Below are positions 1 through 8,796 of a stretch of 15,304 nt of DNA, in pieces. Source of the DNA: Monoraphidium neglectum (lineage: Eukaryota; Chlorophyta; Chlorophyceae; Sphaeropleales; Selenastraceae); contig NW_014012344.1 of assembly GCF_000611645.1 (NCBI RefSeq), positions 1-15,304 of the forward strand. Reading direction: 5' to 3'. A program made the translations under genes and the position numbers. Numbering within the stretch: position 1 is the stretch's first letter; each line of letters starts with the position of its first letter. The notes under the pieces were generated by a model, which worked only from the letters and a program-made list of their open reading frames with translations, was not told the origin of the DNA and searched no databases.

Positions 1-35
1 GGGCTGGGCTGGGCTGGGCTGGGCTGGGCTGGGCT
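1..35. repeat. GGGCT pentanucleotide tandem repeat, about 7 copies, cut by the window edge
   Basis: Seven uninterrupted copies of GGGCT run from the first base, then decay into GAGCAGGCTGAC. On the minus strand it reads AGCCC. It follows the last visible donor site of the minus-strand gene, so it probably lies in an intron or the 3' region of that gene. It is not a plant- or alga-type telomere unit (TTTAGGG or TTTTAGGG). Its true length is unknown because the window starts inside it. Confidence 0.85.
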
Positions 36-175
36 GAGCAGGCTGACGCGTTCAAGAAAGGAGAGACTCCGATTCAGAGGCTGCAAGAGCAAGCATAATG
101 TGCCATACGGTTGGCACAACCTCCCGTTTTGCAGCCCAGGCTGCTGGCCCCAGGCCCGCACGCGCTGGCGCTTAC

Positions 176-784
176 CAGGTGTGTACGGGTCTGAAGGCGG
201 CGTCCCCCGCTGCACCCGCACCCACGCCGCAGCGGGCACGCCGGGGATGTCCTCGCCCGCGCCGCCGCTGCCGCTGCCGCCCCCGGCGGCGATACCACCG
301 CTGCGGGCCGGGCCTGACCCCGAGGCGGGGCCACCGCCAGGCTCGCTCTCCAGCGCCTCCAGGTCCCCTGCGCCACGTCACCAGCAATGTCAGAGAAGCG
401 CGCGCACCCAGTGCCCCTGGAATCTGCCCGCTGGCCAGCTGCATCTTCTGAGGGTCATCCTGATGGCATGCCTGCTCCGAGCCTTGATGCCTGCGCGTAC
501 CCGTCACAATTCAGAGCTCCCCGCCGCAAACAGCCAGGCATGCCAGCAGCGCCAATCCCTAGCCGCTCTCGAGGCCACCCACCCCTGCAGCGCCTGCCGC
601 CGCACCTGGTGCGCCGCTGTAGCGCGTCACCCTGAAGTCCAGCAGGGCGCCGTCGTAGGTGAACTTGCGGCGCGCGGCCAGCACCAGGGGCAGCCGGAAC
701 AGCGGGATGCTCTGGGACCCCGACAGCACCTGGGCGCAGGTGCAGTGTGTGTGCGTGTATACCAGTATATGTGTGTGTGTGTAC

Positions 785-817
<33 letters not shown>

Positions 818-2627
818 TGTGTGTGTGCATGTGCATGTGCATGTGCGTGTGCGTGTGTGAGTGATGGATGGGGGGGTGGCGGCTTCTGGACGGTCTAATG
901 GCCCGCCAGCCGCTGCGCAAGGGGACGGGCGGCAGCTCAGCGGCGTGTGCTTGCTGTGCGCCTCGCCGCAGCCTGGTGTTGCGGCGAATTGTCTCGCGCA
1001 CTTGCAAGGACGGTGGTAAATTTAAAGCACCTTGCCTGGCCGCCAACCATGTAGAATGCGCCGCAAAAGCAAATGCTCGACGGGCTGGGATGGCGGTCCC
1101 TGGCAGCTAGTGTGACACCCGAAGGGGGCGGCGCGACTGCCATCGCGCCCCTTGAATTGCCACTTCAACACCAGCGCACCTGGCCGCGCGTCAGCACGGG
1201 AGCAAACGCCCACGCCACCAGCACCTCGCGCATCGGCAGCCCTGCCACCCCCGGCTTGGCCAGCAGCAGCTGGAACACCAGCAGCGTGGACGCGCTCAGC
1301 CGCACACCCCTCAGCGTCACAGCCTCCCCCCACTTGGCCACCAGCCTCGTATCTGCCGCTGCCGCCACAGCCGCAGCCGCTGATGACGGCGCAGTAGCGC
1401 CCGCGGCCGTTGTGAGGCCAAGAGTGCGCTTTCCAGTGTAAGCGTGGACGGTGGTGCCGTGTCCGGCCTCCACAGGCTGGAACCCCTCATACAGGGAGAC
1501 GCCAACCCTACATTTAGCAAAAAAACATGGCATAGGGGCGATTGCAGGCAACCATTGCATGTTAGCAAACTAGCAGGATGTGTGGACTGCCGCAGCCTCG
1601 GCAAGAGACCGGCACCCTCCATGCAAGCGGCGGCCCTCCCACCTGTACGTGCCGCGCTTGCTGAAAGGGCCGGCGCCCTGCACCGCCACCTGCGCATTGC
1701 AGCAGAAGGGGGTGCGGCTTGGCAGCGGGAAGTCCAGTGGAGACCAGGACAAGCACGCAGGCAGCTGCCAAGCACCTGCCAAGCAGCTGGCCCCTGCTGC
1801 ATGGAGCCCAGCTGGTGCCCTGGCAAGCCGCACCCGCAGCACGTCGGTGTCTGCGTTAGACCCCCGCGCCGCCTCCAGCGCGCTGCCCTCCGCCAGCCCC
1901 AGCCCCTCATCCTCCAGCGCAGCGGCGGCCGCGTCCCGCTCGGCCAGGGGGTCGGCGTGGTGCGCCCAGTCGCCAGAGGCATGCTCCTCGGGGTCGGGCG
2001 GCGCAGCCTTTTTTTGCGAATCAGGATGTTGGGGCAGGATCCACGTGGAGCGTCCAGCCCGGCGTACACAGGAAGAGTGACGATTGAGTGTCACTGCATG
2101 ACCCCCGCGCACAGACCCACAGGCCTGTGCTCTCACCTCCTCCTCCAACGCGCCTTCTTGTGGCTCGGACGCCGGCTCCCTGTCCTCGCCCGCTGACGGC
2201 GGCAGCTCAGCTGCCTGGGCCGGAGCCGGCGTGCCGCCGTCCATCCAGGGCAGGGGCGGCCTGGGTTGCAGCAGGTCCAGGTCTGTACTCAATCGATGTC
2301 CTTGAGCTGGTGTGCGCGTGGAAGACCAGCAGGCGCGGTTGGTGAAACCGGGCCTCCTTTGGTCAGAAGTAAGATGTCTCAGGAAGCGGTTTGCAGATTG
2401 CTTTGGCAAACCAAAGTTTGCCATTGTCAACCAGCCCGCAAAATGGCCCCACCCACCTGCAGCCGCGGCTCTCAGCTCAGCCAGCGACGCCCTCACGCGC
2501 GCCAGCTCCTGCGCAGATTTGGCGCGGTCGACCTCCATTCGCAGCAGCGCCATGTCGCGCATATGGCGCGCATGGGCAGCGGAGATCTCAGGGTCGGCGG
2601 CCAGCTCAGGCGGCAGTGAGGTGGCGC

Positions 2628-2662
<35 letters not shown>

Positions 2663-3857
2663 TGCTGTTGCTGCTGTTGATGCTGTTGATGTTGCTGCTG
2701 CTGCTGCTGGTATGATTGCATTTGTTGAAAGAATGCTGTCTGCTGCTGTTGTTGCTGTTGCTGCTGCTGTTGCTGTTGTTGCAGCTGGAGCGCGTTGGGA
2801 GCCGCGTCCCAAGACAGCGCCAGCGCAGGTCGACCCCAGCTGCCCGCCGCAGGTTGTTGCATGCCCTGCTCAAAAGCCGCATGCAGCGCCGCCACTTGGC
2901 GCCGCAGATCATCCACATCAGCATTGCCAGCATTGTTGCCGCTGCGTGGCCGCTGGGGCGCTTCTGCACTGGCCGCACGTGAGGCAGCTCCCGCGCCTGC
3001 AGCCTCGCCTTGACCATCTGCGTCCCACTCCACTCGGCGCGCTGGTCGCGCCCCTGCAGCAGGCGGCGCGGGCCCACCAACGCGCTGACCGCCAGGCCGC
3101 GGCCCAGGCAGGCCACGCTTGCTGGTGGGCGTAGCAGCAGCCACAGGCGACGCCGCTGCTGCCGCCGCTGCCGCCGCCTCGCCGCGCCCCTCGCCCCCAT
3201 CGTCGCTCCCTCCTCGCGAGTGCGGCGCCTGCGGCGCCTGGAGAAACACGCCTCGTGGGCCACCGGCCGTCGCGCCGCCGCTTCCAAGGAGTTGGCCGAA
3301 CCTGGGGCCGCCCGCGCGGCCGAGTGCTGCTGTGGCGTCCCGGTCTGCCAGGTCGGTTTGGTGGTGAAGCACCTTTGCGGCGATCTCGCGCACTCGGGCG
3401 AGGGGTGCGCCCTGCGCGGCGCCCAGTGCATGTGCGCGCGCCGTTTGCATGCGCATGGGCTCGTTGAGCCACGCAAATGCGCATGCAGTGCAGGTGTGCA
3501 TGTGCATGCATGCACATAAGTAAGCAGTGGTATGATCAGGGCTGGGAGCACCTGCACTTGCATCATGCGTGCCTTGCTGCTTCGTTTCCCGATGCCCCTG
3601 CCATACATGTGCACCTGCTTGAGCGCCTCCAGCGCTGCCCTGGAAGCGCCCTCCTCCATCGCTAGCTGCTGCACTAATGCCTCACGCTGCGGCCGCTCAC
3701 TGCTTGCGCCGGGCGCTGGGAGCGGCACGCCCGCCTGGACGTACCCTCGCAGCACCTCGGACTGCTGCTGCACGATGCGCGCACGCTCCTCGGCGATAGC
3801 GCGCAGGCGGTCGCGGTGTGCCGCCAGCGCCTGCGCCTGCGCTTGCGCGTCTGTCAT
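176..3857 (-). CDS. Glutamine-rich coiled-coil protein with a C2-like domain (C-terminus off the left edge)
   Basis: Spliced model: 3857-3615, 3459-2457, 2282-2137, 2007-1834, 1689-1643, 1507-1180, 729-606, 367-176, then a GTAAGC donor leading off the window. Phases agree at all seven junctions and give about 752 residues so far. The start is the ATG at 3857; an upstream TTG is not needed. Residues 1-81 are a charged helix (MTDAQAQAQALAAHRDRLRA). Residues 82-300 are Ala/Gly/Pro-rich. A polyglutamine stretch is at about 305-358, then a helical segment (HARHMRDMALLRMEVDRAKS). About 519-690 looks like a C2 beta-sandwich: DVLRVAVQGAGPFSKRGTYR, VGVSLYEG, GTTVHAYTG, LLVFQLLLAK, EVLVAWAFAPVL, IPLFRLPLVL, LLDFRVTRYS. 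The FQLL..VAWAF..LPL order recalls C2 regions of ciliary proteins such as AHI1, NPHP4 and CCDC17; that is a resemblance from memory, not a proven homology. The acceptors at 3459 (ACGAG) and 2007 (A-rich) are weak. If the 606 donor is not used, the frame stops at 559-561. Confidence 0.7.
745..859. repeat. GT/GC microsatellite (Z-DNA-type tract) in an intron
   Basis: A (GT)n array with an internal GC run at about 786-801 and three GCATGT units at about 827-843. It lies in the 450-nt intron between the sixth and seventh exons of the minus-strand C2-like gene, close upstream of the acceptor, so the sense transcript carries CA/AC repeats there. From 765 to 859 purine and pyrimidine alternate without a break. 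Confidence 0.9.
2628..2787 (-). repeat. CAG/CAA trinucleotide repeats encoding polyglutamine
   Basis: On the plus strand this is CTG/TTG repeats in two blocks, about 2628-2710 and 2739-2787. Between them is a short unique stretch encoding TAFFQQMQSY. Read on the minus strand in the frame of exon 2 of the C2-like gene, it is a nearly pure glutamine tract with two histidine interruptions. Mixed CAG and CAA codons suggest an older, partly stabilised expansion. It is coding, because the flanking sequence continues in the same frame on both sides. Confidence 0.85.
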
Positions 3858-4104
3858 TGCGTGCGTGCCCGCCAAGGCCCGTTCACGCCAGGGCAGCGAG
3901 TGTTGGTCGGCGCTGCGCCAGAGCGCCGCCCCGCGCTTTCGTCACTCCAGCGGTCGCCACGCCGTGCAGCGTCGCAATGCCACAGCCATCTCCACGCGGT
4001 TCAATAACCTCTTGATGTTGCTTGCAACGTTGAGTATCCCGTGCGATACAGCACAGTGAGATCTTCGACGACCCAGGTGAGCTCTTTGCCCCGTCCTCTT
4101 CCCG

Positions 4105-4116
4105 TACCGTACGGTA
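4105..4116. promoter_or_regulatory. 12-bp perfect palindrome TACCGTACGGTA with GTAC core
   Basis: A perfect palindrome lies 163 nt upstream of the small gene's proposed ATG and about 250 nt upstream of the divergent gene. A second GTAC overlaps its left end (4104-4107), so two GTAC cores are 5 bp apart. In Chlamydomonas, SBP-domain factors such as CRR1 bind GTAC cores in copper- and hypoxia-responsive promoters. Use here is inference only. Confidence 0.3.
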
Positions 4117-4149
4117 TTGCACGTTCTGACCGACGCGACCTCAGACTGT

Positions 4150-4170
4150 ATGTTACTATCCCTGTAACAT
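4150..4170. repeat. Short inverted repeat, 7-bp arms
   Basis: ATGTTAC at 4150-4156 and its exact reverse complement GTAACAT at 4164-4170 flank a 7-nt spacer. It lies in the divergent intergenic region about 110 nt upstream of the plus-strand start codon. It could be a dyad binding site or chance. Confidence 0.35.
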
Positions 4171-4279
4171 CTTGTACAAGCGTTAGGGGCACCTGGTCAC
4201 GGTCAAACGATCTGCGCAGGCTTGTCAGACTTCATTTACACCATGTGCGTCAAGCTTCACCACTAGACGGCCTAAAAAA

Positions 4280-5264
4280 ATGGTATCTGATCAGTGGTCT
4301 ACAGTCGGAGGGTGCGCGTCGTCCAACGATGCCGGAGAGGTGGACATGGCGCCGGTGCCGGCGCCTCTCGCTCCTTCTCCGCTCGCTGCTGCTGCGCCGA
4401 TTGCTGGGGCTGTGGCGGCGCCCGAGCCAGACAGCACAAAGGTCAGCATGGCCTAATACATGCACCTCAAACTTGGCAATATGGGATGAGCTAGGACTGG
4501 GTCTGTGTGCGCGCTTACAGCGGCGATTTGCTGCTTGGATCGCTGCTTCAAGGCCTGGCTGGCCGCGCGGCAATGCAGGCCCCCATCGAGCCGCCGGCGC
4601 AGCTGGTCGTGCTGGCGGCTGGAGCTGCCGGGGACAAGGAGCCGGAGGAGGAGCTACTGAAGCCGCGGCAGCGCGGGCGGCGGGGCAAGGGGGCCCTGCG
4701 GAGGTGCTGCAAGGAGGCAAAGAAGAGGAGGAGGGAGAAGCTGCGGGCGGCGAAGGCCCTGGGCGTGGCTGAGGTGCCAATACCAAAGAAGAGCGCAAAG
4801 GCCGAGAAAGCGGAGCGCCAGGCAGCCGCAGAAGCAGCAGCAGGTGCTTATGACCGTGCTGCAAGTGGCTGTGGAGCAGTTTCAAGCCTGCAGTAGGGTC
4901 AATGCCAGCAAGGGTTTTGCTCATGAGTGCCTGTGTAAGATTGCAGGGCATGGGGAATCCCGCATGAGCATGCACGTATCATGCAAGTAAGAATGCACGC
5001 TTATGTGGATGCACGCATGCATGCACACGGTGTGTCACTCATATCCCCTCTTGCTCACTCACACACACAGCCGCCGCCTACAAGAAGTCCATCATTGAGT
5101 TCCTGCGCACCAAGCCCCGCCCCGTCCTGCTGGACATTGTCGGCAACAGCGTGGCTCGCCCCGAGGGTGCAATGGTGCTGCGACCGCTCAAGTTCCTGAA
5201 GCAGCACAGGGACGACTTCGTAGTGGAGATGAGGGGGCAGCTGTGCTACGTGTCGCTGCGCTAA
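4280..5264 (+). CDS. Small basic protein with Lys/Arg-rich centre and winged-helix-like C-terminus; not recognised
   Basis: Preferred model: exons 4280-4441, 4579-4843 and 5071-5264, in phase, giving about 206 residues and ending at TAA 5262-5264. The ATG follows a run of seven A. The N-terminus is Ala/Pro-rich (MAPVPAPLAPSPLAAAAPIA). The middle is strongly basic and helical (CCKEAKKRRREKLRAAKA, then IPKKSAKAEKAERQAAAEAA), resembling a nuclear or nucleic-acid-binding region. The last about 62 residues look like a compact domain: SIIEFLRTKPRPVLLDIVGN, then VLRPLKFLKQHRDDFVVEM and QLCYVSLR. This helix-helix-helix-beta pattern recalls winged-helix folds such as LOTUS/OST-HTH, but I do not claim membership. 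Exons 2-3 (GCAG donor, CACACACAG acceptor) are firm. Exon 1 is less so: using the acceptor at 4520 would require another frame starting at ATG 4329. Confidence 0.6.
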
Positions 5265-5492
5265 TGCATTACGGCGAGGGGCTGGCAGGTGCGGCTGTGA
5301 GGGCTTGCAGCCGGACAACCCTCGGTGTATGCTGACGGTTGCTGGCAGGTCCAACCTGCTCAGTTGCGCTGCCCTTTCAGGTTGCAGCCACTTCTCAGGA
5401 GCGCACGCCTGGGTGGTGTGAGGCATCAGCCCTGAGCTGAGCGAGCAGCATGCACCTTTCGAGACAGGTTACTTTGAAGCCCCCGCCCGCTG

Positions 5493-5494
<2 letters not shown>

Positions 5495-5530
<36 letters not shown>
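5495..5530. repeat. (GT)18 microsatellite
   Basis: A pure dinucleotide tract of 36 nt, preceded by GGC and followed by GGAGACACAC. It lies 230 nt past the stop codon of the small plus-strand gene, probably in its 3' UTR. Confidence 0.9.
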
Positions 5531-5532
<2 letters not shown>

Positions 5533-5609
5533 AGACACACGCTGGATTACTGCAAATATTCGCACTTGCTTTCTGCAGGGATGATGTGCAGGAGGAGCAG
5601 CACCTTCTT

Positions 5610-5614
5610 TTACA
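5610..5614 (-). terminator. Candidate polyadenylation signal TGTAA for the CDPK gene
   Basis: TTACA on the plus strand reads TGTAA on the minus strand, 218 nt beyond the CDPK stop. TGTAA is the usual polyadenylation signal in chlorophyte algae. It is the first one I find downstream of this gene. Confidence 0.45.
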
Positions 5615-5620
5615 CCTAGA

Positions 5621-5625
5621 TGTAA
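5621..5625 (+). terminator. Candidate polyadenylation signal TGTAA for the small plus-strand gene
   Basis: This is the first TGTAA after the stop at 5264, giving a 3' UTR of about 370 nt. It lies next to the opposing signal of the CDPK gene. Another TGTAA at about 5740 could serve instead. Confidence 0.45.
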
Positions 5626-5831
5626 GACAGATTATTTGTGATTGTTTTCAAAGTCCATTCAAGTGAATGCACCTTCCTGCTCTGTTTTTCGTTCCCTCTT
5701 CAAAACTTGGAAGCTGCCCCAGGTGGCGTGCAGGTCTCTTGTGTAATCCTCCTCCAGGCATGAAAGCGCCAGCCACAGGCATGGCAAAGGTGACTGAGCC
5801 AGTGTCCAGCGCACGGGCCGCCCGCCCTCAA

Positions 5832-6788
5832 TCAGGTCTGCGCGGTGCGCTTGCGCTGCGCGGCGAGCTCCTGCGCTCGCTTTGATCCGCGACGCAGCCG
5901 GCGGCTGGGGAAAAGGTCCAGCGAGTCGGCGTCAGAGGTGTGCAGCATCTGAAGGAACTCTGGGGGTGGTGTTTGGGGTCGAAATAGAGTGTGATCAGCC
6001 CCTTAAGTTGAATAGGTGGAGGCGTCATGTGGTGAGAGGATGAGGGAAGCACGGGTCGAACACCACCAGCGCACCTGTCAGACTCAGCGCCAGCGCCACG
6101 CACCAGGCGACCAAGATATATTTTCTAACGCACGCCTTGCGCCGCCCTGCTCCTTGCATTGCACCCCCCTCCCATGCGCCCACCTGCAAAATCTACGTAG
6201 CCATCCCCGTCCACGTCCACGCGCCGCAGCGCCGCGGGCACCGCGTCCGGGATGCACAGCTCCTCGTCGGACCCATCGCCGCAGAGCACCTGGGCCAGCT
6301 CCTCAGTTGAAATGCGGCTGGAGTGGTCGCGGTCAAACAGGTCAAAGACCTGCCGGGGTGATGGACAGGACAGGTCAGGGAGGAGGGCCCAGTTGAAGCG
6401 TTGCAAGGGGGACAAATGCGGGCACGGCCACCCCAGGGTGACATCAAACGCAGGCAAGCTCACGCTGGACAAGGCCGGGCGTTGCCTAGCGGCTTAGAAG
6501 AGCGGCCCTTTGCCCCAAAGCACTTACTTTGTGGACCCAGGCCTCCCACTCCTCGCGCTGCTCCACTGCACCCCAATCCATGAGGGCCGCCGTCCACTCC
6601 GCCAGGTCAATCAGTCCGTCGCGGTCAAGATCAAACTGCTGCAGCAGGGTGCGGACCTGCAGGTGGTGGCAAGAGCGAGAGCGCACGCGCAAACCACATC
6701 ATGTGTGTTTGTGTGTGTGTCTCTGCCAGTGTGTGTGTTTGTGTGTGTGTGTGTGCTTGCGCGCACGCACATGCGTGTGAGTGTGCGT

Positions 6789-6831
<43 letters not shown>

Positions 6832-8763
6832 GCATAGGGGTTGCATTGCTGACGTTCCAGGAGATGCATATGATGCTGATGGGATGAGGGCACTTGGCAA
6901 GGCCTCTGACCAGCCACGCCAGGGACAGCAGCAAGCTGCGCGATCAAAGCACGCGGGGTCACCTTCAATCCCTGCTGGTATCCCAAGACACAACCGCCCG
7001 CCATGCGTCTCAGTGCGGACGACTCCCCGCCTCATGACAATCAGAGATTTCCTGCCGGAGCTCCAGCCCGCGCACCTCTGAGTCTGACAGGTCCCAGTCG
7101 CCGTTCCTGAGCTCTTCCACGGCCAGCTGGAACGGCACGCGGCCCGTCCCCTGCGTGTCCAGCTTGCGGAAGGCCTCCGCCAGGCCCTGTAGTACGGCGC
7201 CATCCTGCAGCATCAGGGCCGCCACCTCGCGCAGCGCCACCTGCGGAAATGTGTGAGCACGCACGTGCTGGGCCGCAGATGTGTGCGCATGTGTGTGCAA
7301 ATGCGTGGTGCCCACGCGTACACATGCGTGCGGTAAATGTGCGCGCGCGCATTTGTGTGCACATGAGCGTCAAAGCAGACAGGGCCGCTCTGTTGGCATG
7401 GGGAGGTCTGGATGTGTCAACAGCGACTGCCGCTGTGATGCACACCCTCACTTGCACGCCATGGCGTGAGTGCCCCCACAACCTTTGGCGGCCCCACCGC
7501 CAAGTCGCCGCGTCGTGCCACGCACCTGTTTCAAGCGCCCGTACGTGCCGTACCGCTGTAGCCGCTGCACCAGTGTGTCGTTCAGCGGCGCCTCCTCCTC
7601 CAGGCCGGCGCCTTCACCTCTATCAACGCCTTCGCTGCCACGGCTGCTGCTGCTGCCGCCGCCGCTGCTACTGCTGCCGCTGCCGCCGTCCAGGCGTGTC
7701 AGCCAGGGGTGGTGCAGCAGCTGGACCGCAGTGGGGCGCTTCTCGGGGTCGCGCTGCAGCATCTGCTGCACAAAGTCCTTCCCCTCGTCGCTGATGGCCG
7801 GCCAGGGCTCCCAATCAAAGTCAAACTGCGCGGCGCGGCGGTGGTGGCAAAGGGAGCAAGGGCGTGCAAGATGAGGGTCGCGTAGCCAGGTAGGGATTGC
7901 CGCACACTGGCTTGTAGTTGCAACGGCTGTGGGCGTATGCCGGATCGTGGACCCATGGCGCAGGGCAGCGGCGGCGGAAACCTGCGCCCTTCATGCGTTG
8001 TATGCGGTTAATAAGCACGTGCTGTGCTCAGGTCCCTGGGGGCCACATGTCTCCAGAGATGTGGTTGCGTGTTGGCCTCACCTCAGCAAAGAGGATGGCG
8101 CGGAAGAGCATCTTGTTGGTCATTCGCAACTCACCACCACCACCCCTGATCCAGGATGCATGGAAGGGGGGAAGGCGGATGACCAGCGCGTGGGCCACAG
8201 CATCAGGTACAGCAAGAGATTTAGAGGGTGGGACATGCTCGCGCTGTTGCTGTTCCCTCATTTTTTGTCCCGTCTCGATGGATGTTGGCAGCCGCAGCGC
8301 CCGCGAGGCGCTGCGACAGCGCCCGTGAGGCGCTGCGAGTGACCGGCGGGTACAAAGACCAAATCGCGCGGACACTGGCCCCCCCCTGCCCAGATCCGCC
8401 TAACTAGGCGCCACAGCGCACACTCGGCATCACTCGCTCCCACCTGCCGGTCCTCATGGCGTCGTCCTCGTTCGCCTTCATCTGCGCCTCCATTATGTCG
8501 GGGTCGCGGTGCCACGGGAAGTGGCCCGCCAGCAGCTGGTAGGCCGTGATGCCTTTTTGATGTGGGGAGGGGTGATGATACGTGTGTGTGTGTGGTGTGC
8601 TTTGTGTGTGTGTGCTTTGTGTGTGCTTTGTGTGTGCCTTGTGTGTGCCTTGTGTGTGCTTTGTGTGTGCTTTGTGTGTGCTTTGTGTGTGCCTTGTGTG
8701 TGCTTTGTGTGCTTTGTGTGCTTTGTGTGCTTCGTGTGTGTGTGTGTGTGTGTGTGTGTGTCT

Positions 8764-8796
<33 letters not shown>

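Larger units (their letters stand above)
3858..4279. other. Intergenic region between divergent genes (candidate bidirectional promoter)
   Basis: These 422 nt separate the start codons of the minus-strand C2-like gene and the plus-strand small gene. I see no convincing ORF, TATA box or RNA gene. The part at 4000-4280 is less GC-rich than the coding flanks and contains the two palindromic elements listed separately. Both transcription starts should lie here. Confidence 0.6.
5265..5831. other. Intergenic region between converging genes (3' flanks)
   Basis: This 567-nt stretch separates the stop codons of the plus-strand small gene and the minus-strand CDPK. It holds a GT microsatellite and closely spaced TGTAA signals on opposite strands. 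I see no coding potential. Most of it is probably 3' UTR for one gene or the other. Confidence 0.65.

Noticed and set aside
1..35. Telomeric repeat
   Set aside because: GGGCT does not match known algal telomere units, and it is next to a gene that continues through it.
559..561. Stop codon ending the C2-like gene shortly after exon 7
   Set aside because: It is reached only if the donor at 606 is ignored. Using that donor gives a phase-matched exon at 367-176 with its own canonical GTAAGC donor. Kept as a less likely alternative.
100..864. A 254-residue plus-strand open frame
   Set aside because: It runs antisense to exons of the C2-like gene and then through a GT microsatellite, ending in Cys/Val repeats. 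The composition is a shadow of GC-rich sequence on the opposite strand.
1444..2196. A 250-residue plus-strand open frame
   Set aside because: It is antisense to spliced, phase-consistent exons of the minus-strand gene, lacks recognisable motifs, and is rich in Arg/Pro as expected for a shadow frame.
1570..3507. A single 645-residue minus-strand protein as given by the continuous frame
   Set aside because: The frame is open through introns by chance. Good donors and acceptors at 2457/2282, 2137/2007 and 1834/1689 remove segments with atypical composition and link to further exons that restore a C2-like fold.
8597..8735. CRISPR-like array
   Set aside because: The 11-nt units are directly adjacent without unique spacers; it is a eukaryotic minisatellite.
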